Of a DNA stretch of 64,000 nt, positions 10,940 to 23,938 are shown one piece after another (within the stretch, counting starts at the first letter, position 1; every line of letters starts with the position of its first letter). Made by a program: the position numbers and the translations under genes. Source of the stretch: Brienomyrus brachyistius (taxonomy: Eukaryota; Chordata; Actinopteri; Osteoglossiformes; Mormyridae); NCBI RefSeq assembly GCF_023856365.1, contig NC_064540.1, forward strand, positions 1,054,001 to 1,118,000, in the 5' to 3' direction. The notes beneath the pieces are model-generated. The model saw only the letters and a program-made list of their open reading frames with translations. It was not told the origin of the DNA and did not search any database.

Positions 10940-13561
10940 CTGCCTAAAAATGATTGGAATTCCTACATTTGGTGGCTTGTTGAATGATTTCATTGATTTT
11001 TCCATAACTGCATATCCAAGACGGCACCATGGCAAGAATGGAGCCACAGGATGCAAAGTCGGGCACGCCAGCCCACCTAGTGTACATACACAGACGCTAC
11101 ATTTTGTGATACCACAACTTAGAGGTCCGTATTCACATAACCTTATTTTTTTTGGCCGGAGCGAAGAAATCAGAGAACCTGGAGGGAACAAAGAAGAGAG
11201 ACAAACCAAGAGAGAAGAGAAGGTCTGATGGCATCCACAAGCCAGGAAGTGTGTCGTTGCCCTCTTCCCCACGGAGCGACCCTGCCACTCATACCACAGA
11301 CAGTGAAATGCCCTACAGTGTTCCACACAACAGAAGCACAAAACCGACAAAAGCATCTGTTAAATATTAAAGGAAAGGAAATGACACACCTATCGGCGTC
11401 AGACATCAAAGGGGCCTGTGCATTCCTTGGTCAGTGTCGCACACACTGTACAACCTATGAAAACACCAAATAAGAACACTGTATCCTTTTTAACTCCGAT
11501 CTTCAAATGCTCACTATGTTGCTTCTCAAAAGAGACCATGCACAAGCCAGTATGCAATAAACAGTCATGCTGTGCCCTGTAAACAGAGAAGAAAGATTTT
11601 TTTTTTTTTTTTTAAACAAAACTCGAATATCAGTTGTAATACGTGAAGGAAAGTGATAAAACTTAACACACCTCACCCTGAAGAATTTTTAAAAAATAAT
11701 TTTCAAGAATTTATCGCATTGATTTTTTCACCCAATCCATTCTGTGTCGTGATTTGCCGAAGTTGCCGGTTTTCATTTAATTCGGGGCTACTTATATGAA
11801 GCTTCCTTTAATCTGTACATTGTGTGAAATATCTTTGCAAAATGCTGTGGATGGGCGTAACACATTAATGTTTTTGGAAAGAACAGCATTCGGAATATTC
11901 CTTTGAAATCATTGACCGGAGTTTGAGACCCCACCTTGATTCCTGGAGAAACAACAGTTGCCTTGGAGACCTGTTTGAGGTACCACATGATTGGCTGTAA
12001 GCAGTTACCCCAGCCTCTTAATGAGGTCGTCACCCTTTCTGGATACCCAGTACTCATCAGTGACCGAGAGGTGTCCCCTCTGAAAGAATGTGAGCCTAGT
12101 CACGGATACGTAAGAAAAATCAACTCCTTTAAACTTAGGGCTCCTTGTACATAAATTAAGACTCGAAAATAGTGAGCACTGACTACATCACCAATACTGG
12201 GGTCATACATTTAAATCGACAAGGTCCTCAGCAAGGACGTTTCCAGCTTTTGAAAAGATGAAGGGCTAAGCCAAGTTCGCATGGGGCTTTTTTTTTTGGG
12301 ACACAAGTTATTATAAACATGAATATAATGTTCAAGGAAACTGAGACATTTAGCCATTGACTATTAAACATCTCTAGTATAATTTATCATCAGATAATAT
12401 TATTTAATCATAATTTCTCACATCTCACCTTTAGGACCATGAAGACACATATTTTATGCTACATTATTATATTACAATCCCGCAGGAGCTCGGCCCTAAT
12501 GTAGGTCCTTAGAAGGAGGTCCGGAACCTTATTTAAGTATCTACTAGGTACTTTTCGCTCAAAAAAAAGCTAATAGGGAGGCGCTCACAGCGATAGCTTG
12601 CCGATTGGTTGACCACAAGCATCCCTGCTAAAACTTACGTGGAAATGTGGGGAAAATAGATGGAGCAAGCACTGAGCAGATGGAAATATTTTGGACCGAA
12701 ATACGACTGAATATGCTTCTTTTTTTTTGTTGTGTCTCCTAAATTCCGCATCGGAAAATTCGATAAGCGATACACTTTTGTCTAATGTCTCTGGTACGCC
12801 TGGTAGAACTGGCCAGTGCTTATTGGTGTAAAAACGTTAAAATCGTTTTTTTTTTTATTCTGTGAAACTGAAAAATCGACCTGCCAGCCAGATTTAATAA
12901 TAAAATGCGGGTTGTATGAATAAAACATAAATAAAAGGCATTATCCCTTTCTGATCGCGATTGCTCCCCCGCCCATAACTAGCGAATTATTTAACAAAAC
13001 AATTTGTTCATCCACCTTTGTTTTGGGGTGGCGGTGCAGCTTCGAATTATGTGTACAGTTTAACCCAGGAGCCTTTTGTGTCTCCTATGCTTAAATCCCA
13101 GTTCTGCCATGTGGCGCGAGAGTGGCTCAGTCCAAACAGCCCAGGTACTAGTATCCAGGGCGCAGGTTCCAAAACGCCCGATACTGCAAGCCTATTTGAA
13201 CTGAACCGATTGCTCACATTCAACGATTTACCTTGAGTTTTCTTCTTAAGATGGTTAGGAAGGGTAGGTAGGATTTTAAAACCGGAGCTTTTCATATGGG
13301 TGCGTGTGACTTGCAAATTTTTGTGCACTGTGTAGCATTTGATTATTCTCCCATCCTTTTGACAGTGCAAGTCAAGTTCTGCTTTGTTACAAAGTCTGCT
13401 TGTTGATTTTCTAAAACACCCTCCTTTTCCATCGGTAAATAGACCCTTCTCCCTTTTTTTATTGTGCAAATATTTGGGGCTAGACTTAAAAATACTCAAG
13501 GCAATCGTCCTGGGTGATCAGACCTAACAACACCAATGGTCCTTACCCAGTATGATGTCAG
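10940..13561. other. Intergenic, no gene recognised
   Basis: Overlapping ORFs on both strands at 10,950-11,470 have no recognisable domains and no convincing splice context. Poly-T/A runs at about 11,599, 12,291 and 12,846. Nothing else resolved. Confidence 0.45.
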
Positions 13562-13846
13562 TGTCAGGACACATGAACGAAGGACTCGAAGGCACACATG
13601 ATAAGAACTGAGAAGGGACATTACTAAACAAAACTGGAGCAAGGAAACAAGATAGCGAGGGGTCAAAAAGAGAAGACTATTACAGGGACAGAGACAGGCA
13701 ACAGGAGGTAGACATTAATGACCGGACTGGGACTGACGAGACAAACAGGTACTTAAATACAGAGACTAATGAGAGACAACATGCTACAGGTGTGGCTCAT
13801 CAGGGCCACGTGAGGGAGGAGACCGGAGGGTCAGGCGGACATGACA
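13562..13846 (-). mobile_element. Probable solo LTR, 285 bp
   Basis: Begins TGTCAGGAC and ends GGACATGACA. On the minus strand it carries a TATA-like TATTTAAG at mid-length, as in the complete LTR element. GTCAG precedes the left end (13557-13561) and recurs at 13850-13854, three bases after the apparent right end, so the TSD is suggestive but not clean. Confidence 0.6.
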
Positions 13847-14183
13847 GGTGTCAGGAAGTCAGGAGGAACACCAAAGGCCGGCCTGAGACGGCGCATTAAG
13901 AGCAGCCCTTTGCGCGCCAAAGCGTGCTGATGAATGCGCGGCGGCATTTATGTCGCAGGTGAACGGCACCGTGGGGACGGCGGCCTACGTCGACGTCATG
14001 GTCAGCAGGCTCCTGCAGGTGCCCCCTCCCTGTCAGTGGCTCATTCCTGCGACCGACCACCAGCCAGAGGGTTTGCTGATTCAGTTAGCGTCAAGTGACA
14101 TAAAGCACAACTGTCTGTTAGACATGCTATAACTCAGCAAGAACGAACAAACAGATAAAACGTGTGAGGAATATTCCGGAATT

Positions 14184-14490
14184 AGGAGAGGCATGGCAGC
14201 GTCATGGATTGCACGTTTGCCTCACACTTCTAGGACTAGGGGTTTTAGTCACTGCCCCGGCTCTACCTGTATGGAATTTGCACGTTCAACCTCGTGCTGG
14301 GGTGGGGGGTTTCCTCTGGGGACTCCAGCTCCCCCCCACTGGCAGGTTAGAGATTCTGAATTGCCAGTAGCTACCTGTGTGTGTGTAAATGGTGTGTGAC
14401 AGTGAGCCCTACGATGGGTTGGCGTCCCATCCTGGGATATACCCTCCAGTTCACGACGTCCACACAAGCAGGCACTGAAAACGAATGGGT
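14184..14490 (+). repeat. Diverged V-SINE, plus strand
   Basis: GGCATGGCAGCGTCATGGAT head, GGAATTTGCACGTTCAACCT central region, AATTGCCAGTAG, CCCATCCTGGGATATACCCT, and a GGGTGGATGATC tail. All consensus blocks are in order but heavily mutated. Confidence 0.65.
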
Positions 14491-15781
14491 GGATGATCAG
14501 CATGCAAAGTAGACAATGCCTTACCCAAGCTACCTCACGCAAAGCAAAGCAAATGAACCGTTCCAACATCTATCCAATAATCTTTCAACCAAAGATAGAG
14601 CTTAAGGGTGCGGTAACTCCCTCCCCTCCAATCAGATTAGCCCCTTTCAGTGCCCCCCCCATTATCATTGGCTCAGAGGGATGTCAATCGATTTTAGTTG
14701 TTCCTAGAAAGGCATGAACACACAAGCCCTAACGTTTTCACGTTTGGTGGCTCAGTTATATTTGGTTCTCGAACAGGCAGCTAGCGTGCCGGTAGGTGAA
14801 GCCTACGTCACAGGTGAACCCTCCAGTGAAGGCTTCCACAGGAAGGGAGAGAGGAAAAAAAAAAATCAGCTAATGGAAATGCTTCTGTCTTTCCAATAGA
14901 GGCACAAAAAACACAGAATTTTAAAACCGGTCAATGAAGAGAGAACTAAGAGTACAACATCAGGTCAGTCAATAAGCTTGATTTTAACAATCGAAACAGG
15001 GATCTGGCCTCTTAGGAGGTTTAACATGAAAAGCAAAAAAGAACACAAAGACAGACCAAGCCATACATTGCTGAATTACCACTGCCCACTCCTAAAACCA
15101 CCTTTTTCCATAGATACGCAGCTGGTCCTATTTATACCCAGTAATGTAATTTGTCTAATCAGGGCCAGCTGGGCACCATTAACTGGGACTTGGCATGTGA
15201 CTGTTGCTCAGTTGCCATGGGAACAAAAAATAAATCACCCAAGCTACTTGCCATCCTTCTGCTTTCTGCCCACTACCAACTGATATTGTTAAAATATTTC
15301 CATTTCTTAATCATTAATTGACAAAATATTTCAATTTCTTAATTGCATTCCACTATATAGCATGAGATTTCTGTATTTTACTAGGGCTGGAATTACCAGA
15401 CGTATTTGCACTCTTTATGTATTAAATAAATAAGAGGTAGCCTTCAGCACCGTTAACACTAGAGTTAACACTGTGGCCAATAGAGTGCAAGAAGGATTCA
15501 AGGACTTCATGTCTTCTATGAAATCAGTGGCGGCTGGTGGCGGAAATAGTGCAGGAGGTCACGCCCTCCCCCCATTTCACAATATCACATCAGCGAACTT
15601 TTCTAAAGAAGAGGGAAAATGTTTTTCGCCTGCCAATAAAATACTAGTAATGAATTATTTCAAACTTATTCATTTAATAATTTAATTTGAAAAGCAAAGG
15701 AGGTATCGCCTCCTCTATCTCAATGGAGCAGTTGGCTCTGAATGAAATACTTTTGTACCTTCCATCAGACTTAAACGATAT

Positions 15782-15893
15782 CGTAATGATAAATAACAAT
15801 GGATAGCGAATAACGATAAATAACAATGGATAGCGAATAACGATAAATAACAATCAATAACAAATATCGATAACAATAAATAGCAAATAAATA
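15782..15893. repeat. 27-bp tandem repeat, decaying
   Basis: Units of CGATAAATAACAATGG plus ATAGCGAATAA repeat two to three times, then dissolve into shorter GATAA/AATAA words. Confidence 0.8.
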
Positions 15894-17771
15894 TTTTTTT
15901 TTTTAAATAAATGTGTAAAAAGTCAATAGGTGTTCAGTAAGTATGTCGATGAGTTAACATGTAGGATACGGGGACCACAGACAGCCAGGCAGGAGGGCGA
16001 GACGAGTCCAGGGCACAAGGTGGCCAAGATCCTTCAGAAACCTCATCTCCAGCTAGCAGAGAGAGAAGGCGAGCAGCCCTGCTTAGACACAGCAAGGGCT
16101 TTGGGAACATGCCGGCGTTTATCACCCCACACATGCGGCCTTACGCCAGCCGGCCCTGAGTCACGCACCACAAGCTCTTAGGCACAGCACTTTGCCTAAT
16201 CCGTCCCCTTCTGATACTAATCCTCTCCATGAGCTGCTCCCTTTCACACCTCACCAAGACGATAGACTCGGCTGCCCAGCTGCGCCGAGCACTGGCTCAA
16301 CCCTCCAATCGGTCGATAACGGCCACTGGGAGTCGAGAGAAGGGCCACACGCCGTCCTGGAGAGAACCTGCTAGCTACAGGAAGTAGCTCCTGGACCAGC
16401 GTCCGTTTACCAACTGTCTGACTAAATCTGAGATGGACGGACACTGTGTATCAGTCAGTCAAAATCGGCAAAACCAGGAAGAAACGCCAACTGGTGGATT
16501 TTACTGGAAATGACCAACTCTGCAAAGGGCTGACTACCATAGTCATTAGCTTTAATGTATAATACATAAAACAACAGAAGTATGAAACAAAGGAAAATGA
16601 TAAGATGCACGCAAACACGAGCACATGTGAGGGAGAAAGACAAGGTAAAGAAACATAAAAGCAGCATAACAATATATTGATAAGAATATTTAATTGAAAA
16701 TGCATGATTTCCCACAATACAAAGCACACACTTAGTAAGTGTCTTTTCCCCCGTCACTGGGCAGTTTTCAATCTGTGCTGCTTTTTCCTAGCTAAACCAG
16801 TAGCACCATAAAAAGGGGGGGGTTAAAGGGTTGGGGGCCCAATATGATTGGCTTTCATGGTGCCCAATATCTGTAGCGGCACCGCTAAGTTACAGAGACG
16901 TAAATGTGGCGACCAGGAGCAGAAACACAGCCGCAGAGACACAGAGTATTTTTTAAGTCTGTTACTCTTTGCTGAAGCTTATAAACCATCCACACTGTCA
17001 TTTTTTTCCTCCATAAACTTTGTTTTATTCTTATCCTTGACTAAACATCTCTCCTAGTGAGACACCCTACTCTCCTCCGCTAAACCATCAGAGGATCATA
17101 GCACATGAGCTCGCCTCAAACTTAAAATATACGTATATATAGTCTTCCCGATCCCTATTTCATTTGCTTTCATCTTTGTTAATTAAAGGCCTGAAAGACC
17201 GAGAAACACACAGACAAGCACTGTCACGCAGATAAGAAACACAGTAATTACACTTTTTGAGCTGCGATATTTTAGCTGAACTGGCTTTCGCAAGACTGGA
17301 TTTACAATATCAGAGAGAAAAGAACTCGTATCAGCCACTGCTGGTCCTAGGGGGTCTTTGCTAAAACTTATGAATATATTCATAATGAAATATTTTAAGC
17401 ATCCTAGTACTACACATTTTTACACATTAATCTTATCTTCCTTTTTATTATGAATACCTTTCTTGTTTTTTTTATCTTAACATATAAATCAAATTAATCA
17501 AAACAGTATGTAAAGAAAGCCAAGAATATTTAAGGCCTGATGAAACAACATCGGGCCAGACCTTGGAGGACCGGGTGGACGGCTTTAGGGCATACAAGTG
17601 GAGACCTATTCGAGAAAAAGACCCCCGAGAGAGACCGTGATTCTACCTCCCTCCTACAATGCGGTTCATGACACAACAGCAGGGATACCACACACAAACA
17701 AGGAAAATCTGGCTACATAACATATGTATTCACATGCAACACACCTCCCAGGCTACATCAGGATAATGTGC

Positions 17772-17960
17772 AGCTCAGCGGGTTATGTATAATGCATCCA
17801 GAAGGTCATGGGTTCAAGTCCTGTGGCTAGCAGAGTAATCATATCACCGCTGGGCTCTCGAACAAGGCATTTAATCCCAGCTACTCCTGGGGCTCTAGAT
17901 GCTAACTGAGCCCAAGCTAACCTCACATGCCCAACTTTTTGTTCAAAAATGTGTAATACC
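17772..17960 (+). repeat. tRNA-derived SINE, second family
   Basis: GCTCAGCGGGTTATGTATAA, then GGTCATGGGTTCAAGTCC (B-box GGTTCAAGTCC), then CTCGAACAAGGCATTTAATC. A diverged relative is at 36,403-36,545. Confidence 0.7.
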
Positions 17961-18671
17961 TAAAAGCCTGAACCACACCCCTCAAATGGCTTCTTCCTAA
18001 CAAAGTAATCCTTCAAAAATTCATGAAGTGCAGTAAGATTAGCAGACAGAATTCAGCACAATCCCTAAAATTAATGACACGAGGACAAGAAACGACATTG
18101 TTTGTTCCGCTTGTCATTTGGTCGCAGGACGAATTTGCTGTGCTGATTAGCCTGCAGGACTGTACGTTAGTGTCCTTCACTATACTGGATATCGTACGAT
18201 TAAAGAACTAAAGAATTAGCATAATGGCTGGGCAGTATGTAGCAGTGCTACTTAAACAGCAAGACTATGAGACATGGAAGGTGAAACTAACTGTGCTCCC
18301 CATGTGTGTCAAGTTCTGCAGCAATTTTCAAAAAGACTTTTCCATTTTGCTTTGACGTATGCCCACCACAGGGTAAAACAAGCCAGAGAGCATGATCACC
18401 ACATTTAGAATTAACACTTTTATGTAAATGCAGAGTGGCATCAATCAGAAACATCAACCGGCAGGAGGGATCATGCTGACCACCCAACAGACTCTCAACA
18501 GCTTCCCAGCAATCTGTGAGACCTTCGACGTTTCTTCGACCTCCAGGTCTGTCACTCATATGCTAGCAGCAAGAGTGTTATATGGTATAATGGATAAGGA
18601 TGAAGTTCTGTAAGGTAAGGGCTGCTGGATCAAGGTGCAGGGAATCCCCTAGTATTGTTCCAATGAGCAAT

Positions 18672-19297
18672 CCATTCATCCATCCATCCATCCATCCATC
18701 CATCCATCCATTTTCCAAACGTCTTATCCTACTGGGTTGTGGGGGGTCCGGAGCCTATCCCGGAAGCAACGGGCATGAGGCAGGGAACAAACCAGGATGG
18801 GGGGCCAGCCCATCGCAGGGCACACTCACACACCATTCACTCACACATGCACACCTACGGGCAGGGACGGATTATGGGTTGTGTGGGCCCCTGGGCAAAA
18901 CGTTCGCGAGGGCCCCCCCCACCACCACCAGCACCACCACCACAACCACCACAATTCAAGGGCCCTTGGCAGCCAAACGCCCTCCCTATAGGGTCAGGGG
19001 CCCTTGTAGGCAGAGGATCAAAGAATGTAGGCCCTCTAAAATAGACAAACGAAAATATATTGTTGATAAGCGTTGCAAATTGTTTTGTGCTAGGGGGCCC
19101 ATGGGCACAATTTAGCAACTCCTATTAGCCTCAGCATGTTTTTGGACTGTGGGGGGAAACCGGAGTACCCGGAGGAAACCCCACGGCGACATGGGGAGAA
19201 CATGCAAACTCCACATACATGTGACCCAGGCGGAGACTCGAACCCGGGTCCCAGAGGCGTGAGGCAACAGTGCTAACCACTGCACCACCATACCGCC
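18672..19297 (-). mobile_element. V-SINE with internal insertion
   Basis: (ATCC)n tail at the left, head (GGCGGTATGGTGGTGCAGTG on the minus strand) at the right. Flanking 10-bp repeats AATGAGCAAT (18662-18671) and AATAAGCAAT (19298-19307) differ by one base. About 245 bp at 18,864-19,108, unrelated to V-SINE, are inserted between GGGCA and ATTTAG. Confidence 0.8.
18864..19108. repeat. Insertion inside the V-SINE (GGGCCC-rich ends, CAC-rich interior)
   Basis: Begins GGGACGGATTATGGGTTGTG and GGGCCCCTGGGC, and ends TAGGGGGCCCATGGGCAC. A (CACCAC)n-like stretch at 18,913-18,955 lies inside. GGGCA occurs at both junctions. Likely a truncated DNA transposon; family not identified. Confidence 0.5.
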
Positions 19298-19333
19298 AAT
19301 AAGCAATATTAACTCTAATTCCCTTGTCGAATG

Positions 19334-19545
19334 GGTGCATGGTGGTACAGTGGTTAGCAAACCTCTAGGACTGGAGTTTGAATCTCATGCGTGTGACGTT
19401 TAATATTCTCCCCCATGTCGTTGTGGGGTTTCCTTCAGGTTTTTTCCCCACAGTCCAAAAAGATGCTGAGGGGATGTGAAGTTCCTAGATTGTCTGTAGT
19501 TGTGAATGGTGTGTGTGCTCTGAACTCACATGACCCTGAAAAACA
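19334..19545 (+). repeat. Older V-SINE fragment, plus strand
   Basis: GTGCATGGTGGTACAGTGGT head, a diverged B-box and CCCACAGTCCAAAAAGATGC central block. It lies head-to-head with the minus-strand copy just to the left. Confidence 0.65.
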
Positions 19546-22500
19546 CAAGAAAATATGTAGCTTGTACTGTAGAAATATCCAACTGCATAAACGATTTTAA
19601 ATACTGATTTATATACAAGTATTAGCCCCATTCTATAAAGCTAAGACATTTACCAACTAGTACTTATTCCAAACCTTTTTACCCATTCTACCCAAGACAT
19701 TGAGAATTATTTTCTAAAATAAGATTACAACACAAGTTGCAGACAAGTGGGTATATTGTACATAAGCTGTTCATGAGACGAATGAGGAAGAGAGGCAAAT
19801 CAAATTGGTTGTTCAGCTTGAAAGTAAAATGCATTCAACTTTTCATTATTTTCATTCATATATTGAACTCAAGAATCATTTTTATTCCTTACAATGGATC
19901 TAGAATACTTGGAAAAGTGGACATTTTATTCTAAATCCTTGGTCATAAATTTGTTCGCAGTTCTTAACAATGTCAATTTTAAGTTTAAAATTGCCTTCTC
20001 TAAAAGTATAATTTATTCCACAAATTGCGTTCTCTCTTGTTACTGTTAGAACAAGCCCTGGAAAAAGTCTAAATTAACCATATAATTTACTTCTCAGAAA
20101 AGAAATGTTGCATTTCAATATCATTAGACGTCCCAAAGGCTGTTCATTTTATCTGAAACTATGGAAGCTTTATTCTCAAATTTTTTACTTAATTGAAATT
20201 GATTTTTCTCCCAAGGCCTTTGCTATATTTTAATTCATTTCATATTTGAAGGACTGGTACCCATGTCACCATTGTTGCATTTTAAAACGAACAATCAGTT
20301 TTAAAAATCATAAAGGGATTTAAGGACTCAGCACATATATTATAATATATTATATTTTTCAGGGGTGAACTTTTGCTATCTAAGGCATTATTATGTTCAC
20401 AGTTTCACTTCTTTATGAAAAGAGCATTTCCCAGTTATCAGACTACTGGATACAACCTGACAAAATGTAAGAAAAAATATAAGAAATATTGCATGTACGT
20501 TTAATTCTTCTCTATGTCTCTTGTGAAATAAGGCATATTACTAAAATATCCCCATGTTAATGTTAAATAGAGCAATTCAGGCTGGTTCTGGGAAAATCAC
20601 AAGAGGCCACATCGCTGAAATATCCCACAACCAATTTCTCTCTCCCCTTCTCCATCCCACTGGCAAATTTAACTGCCGTGAAGGACCACTGCTGCCCTCG
20701 GTGCTACTAAGTTCTAAAAGGAGGGATCAGCATTACTTCAGGTTATTTGGTGAAGAAGAACTAAAAGCCCAGCTGGCACTTATTATGGAGAACCGGGTCC
20801 GGTCCAGAACCCTCTCCATCATCATCCAACTTCCTATATGACAAAGATGGTGCTGGCAAAAACTAAGGTATTCACTGGCAGGGACACAACAGGATACAGG
20901 CCTCGACTGAAAAGAGATGTGGGATGTGAACAAACAGAACAACCATTTCACCAAAGTGGCAGTTAATTTCGGCATAGAATTAGAAATTCATATTCCTCGG
21001 TTTAATTTTTCACTGATTGGGACACGGATATTTTTGACATTGAAAACAAATAATGAAACGATGTGAGCGATACCTGAGTGAATGAGTGGGTGGAGGGAGG
21101 GAGGGGTCAGTGTGTCAGGTACCGATGTCAGGTGTCACCGCCCCCTAACTTGTTTGCATGGCAGCAGGATATAAATACACAGAGAACAGCTGCGTCTCTC
21201 TCGCTCGCAGGGAGAGGCGAAAACATCGCCGTCGCGCCAGTAGATAATTGATTTGGCTGGAACGGATCAGCTGTACTTACTCAAGTAGTTAATTAACTTA
21301 AGTTTTAATTTGTGTCCATTAACTGCTGTGCCTAATAACACTTCCGGTATTATCTAGTGCCAAACTTATGTGCTACAAAAAACGTTTACCAATTATCTAA
21401 GAAATAGGCAAGGAAATTCTTTAAAAACCTGTATCGTACGATCGACCCACAAGGAACGCAATCGGGACCCTGCCGGTAGATTTTGAGTGGTGACGGGAAA
21501 ATAGAGTCGGATCTTAATTGATTCGTGCCGACTTAGAAAAGCTTCTCCATTCTCCTTACGGAATAATAGAGTGTACTGTTTCTATTGAAACTGGCCGTAG
21601 CAAAGCACATCACTGGGAACATGCTGTAAATAAAAGTTTGTGGATTTTAGAGGGGTGATTTGCCCTGTCTGCATGCAGCATGGCAGCCGTGACCGTTGCA
21701 TTCGGCGCTTAAAGACATTTCCGTCCAGGGAAGGTAGTGAAATGACGTACCCCTTTGAACCCTATGCATTTCTGACCATTTTACTATCCCTACTTTAGGC
21801 TTGTTACATATTATGTACATGAGTCAGCCACGTGCTGCATGGTTTGGTTTTCAGGGCATTCTGGGCTACTCGCATATGTCATAATTTGATTTGTAAATCA
21901 CGAACCAGTCTTGGTATAATCCTTTTTTTTTTTTTTTTTTTTTAGAAAAAACTACTTGTGCCTATTGAGATTTCTCAATTTTTAGTCGCATATGAAAATT
22001 TGCAGGCACTAGAAATGTAATCTTATAAATGCTGAGATTAGAGTCTGCATGATGCAGGAATGCAGGGGCGTCGTTGGGGACTTTCTGTGGCTCATTATTG
22101 TGAAGGAAAATATGGTTAGTGCCAGGCGGAAATGAGTATCATGCATAAACACATACATAACAGGCGGTTTTAGAGTTTAATGCCGAATGTTTATTTCCAT
22201 CGTTTTTCCAACTATATATGCTATGATTAGTAAAGGTCACGTTCTAATTCAACTGCTTTGATGGAGCTCAACGTTAAACATACATATACAAACTTTTGTC
22301 AATAAATATTACGAAAAAAATCAAGTATTTGTCTTAATAAATACAATGCTGTGTTTTGTTGTTATTTCTAGTAGAACTCCAGCTAATTTTGAGTGCTTTT
22401 CTTCTTTAGTGTTTGAAATACATACCTCACTGCGTGCAGAATTACTATGGAATATTTTAGCGTCCAACCCTGCAACTTGGACGACCGGATCTAGTAAGTT

Positions 22501-22974
22501 CTCTCGATTCCAGCGATATACGACTCATGTCTGTGCATTAGACCTATTCAAAGTTACACGTCTGAGATTAATGGGCGCGGAAAATCAGCGCATTTTGCGT
22601 GCGCCGGGTTCTAAGGCTTAACAGAGAGGCAGACGGAAAGATCACGATCGCTGACTGGAGTGGTGGTTACAATCTTTGAACCGCTGCCTGTTATTCAGCA
22701 TGTCTGTTCCATGAGCACAGAGAAGAACCCGGTGTGGCCTCTCATTGATAACTCACCAGAAACAATAAACCTGACATCGCGCTACCTACTGCTATCCCAG
22801 TACTGGAGTGGACAGATTTAACACTGAGCACGGACTGCTAAAACCGCCGGACTCCACTGCATGACATTAAAACAATGTATATACTTATATACAATATCAA
22901 TGTTTACTGTTCTTTTGTTAATTGTTTTATGTAAATCATTCTGTTATCTGTTTTTTAGGTTAATCGAAGTCGTT
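19546..22974. other. Intergenic with the orphan promoter-like segment
   Basis: 19,546-20,550 is AT-rich. 21,100-22,740 is mixed, with several CpG-containing stretches and one poly-T (21,927-21,944). ORFs up to 95 codons occur, none recognised. This is the best place to look for an unannotated non-coding transcript. Confidence 0.4.
21153..21177 (+). promoter_or_regulatory. Orphan TATA promoter-like segment
   Basis: TATAAATA at 21170-21177 with an octamer-like TTTGCATG 10-17 bp upstream, followed by a CT-rich then GC-rich stretch (21,190-21,240). No ORF follows that I recognise, so this could be the start of a non-coding transcript or a chance match. Confidence 0.25.
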
Positions 22975-23862
22975 GGTCCTGGCTTTCAGAGCCATTAATG
23001 AACAGGCACCCATCTTCATCAAAAGGGTCTTATGACCAATGTCCCATCTTGCCCTATTTGGTCAGTAAACCAGCATCGCTTGGAGATCCCTCCACCATGC
23101 AAGACGTTTCTCATGTGTGGTTACCTGATGGTGGAATTAGCTGACGTTTGGTCATCAGGCCCCCTCTCCACCTTCAAGAAATGCCCCAAGACCCATCTTT
23201 ATCCAGGACCACCTCTACTAGCCTGAATGTCCCTAATGTTGCACTGTATGCTGATTGAACAGTAGTACTGATATGTTCTTCCTTTCTTTCTTTGGAAGAT
23301 ATTGTGTCACTCCTGCTCCAATATTGCTTACACTTGTACCTGGGCATTCACTGGAAACTCAGCCTAGCTGGACTTATACCTTCTTGACTCCTTGACAGGT
23401 GTGTGTTTGTAATGTGCAATTTGCCTCACTTGTATGCCGCTGTGGACAAAAGTGTCTGCTATCCATCCATCCATCCATTTTCCAAACTGCTCATCCAACT
23501 GGGTCGCGGGGGGTCCGGAGCCTATTCCGGAAGCAATGGGCATGAGGCAGGGAACAACCCAGGGTGGGGGGCCAGCCCATCGCAGGGCACACTCACACAT
23601 GCACACCTACGGGCAATTTAGTAGCTCCAATTAGCCTCAGCATGTTTTTGGACTGTGGGGGGAAACCGGAGTACCCGGAGGAAACCCCACGACGACATGG
23701 GGAGAACATGCAAACTCCACACACATGTGGAACCCGGGTCCCAGAGGTGTGAGGCAACAGTGCTAACCACTGCACCACCATGCCGCCCCATGTCTGCTAT
23801 ATGAATGTAAAATGTTAATACGGGTTTACAAAATGTAAATGTACATTATTGCATGAACAGGT
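22975..23862 (+). pseudogene. LINE 3'-end fragment (degraded RT C-terminus and tail)
   Basis: The segment encoding GPLSTFKKCPKTHLY resembles the conserved C-terminal end of fish non-LTR ORF2 proteins (L2/Rex1/RTE-like wording). It is followed by a 3' UTR with GGACAAAAGTGTCTGCTAT and ATGAATGTAAAATG. A V-SINE at 23463-23790 splits it. Many stops; family assignment approximate. Confidence 0.5.
23463..23790 (-). mobile_element. Full-length V-SINE (tRNA head to (TGGA)n tail) with 10-bp TSD
   Basis: On the minus strand: tRNA-related head (GGCATGGTGGTGCAGTGG), conserved central block (GTTTGCATGTTCTCCCCATG, TCCGGTTTCCCCCCACAG), then an L2-like 3' end and a (TGGA)n tail. The 10-bp duplication TGTCTGCTAT lies at 23453-23462 and 23791-23800. 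It interrupts a LINE 3' tail. Confidence 0.85.
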
Positions 23863-23938
23863 CCTCTTTTTAAGAAAAGCACTAAATTTCGCCATCCTGC
23901 GTGGTTTAACTCATGAATTTACCGTAAGGACTGGTGAC

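Larger units (their letters stand above)
13855..17771. other. Intergenic, old repeats only
   Basis: Apart from the diverged V-SINE (14.2 kb) and the 27-bp tandem repeat (15.8 kb), no gene or RNA is seen. A short CpG-containing stretch at 13,880-14,000 carries no supported exon. Confidence 0.45.

Noticed and set aside
10928..11473. Overlapping ORFs on both strands (up to 142 codons)
   Set aside because: Cys/Ser-rich or low-information translations without recognisable domains; mutual shadows.
17772..17850. tRNA-like segment with B-box GGTTCAAGTCC
   Set aside because: Followed by SINE body sequence with a related copy in pigu intron 7; not a foldable complete tRNA gene as read.
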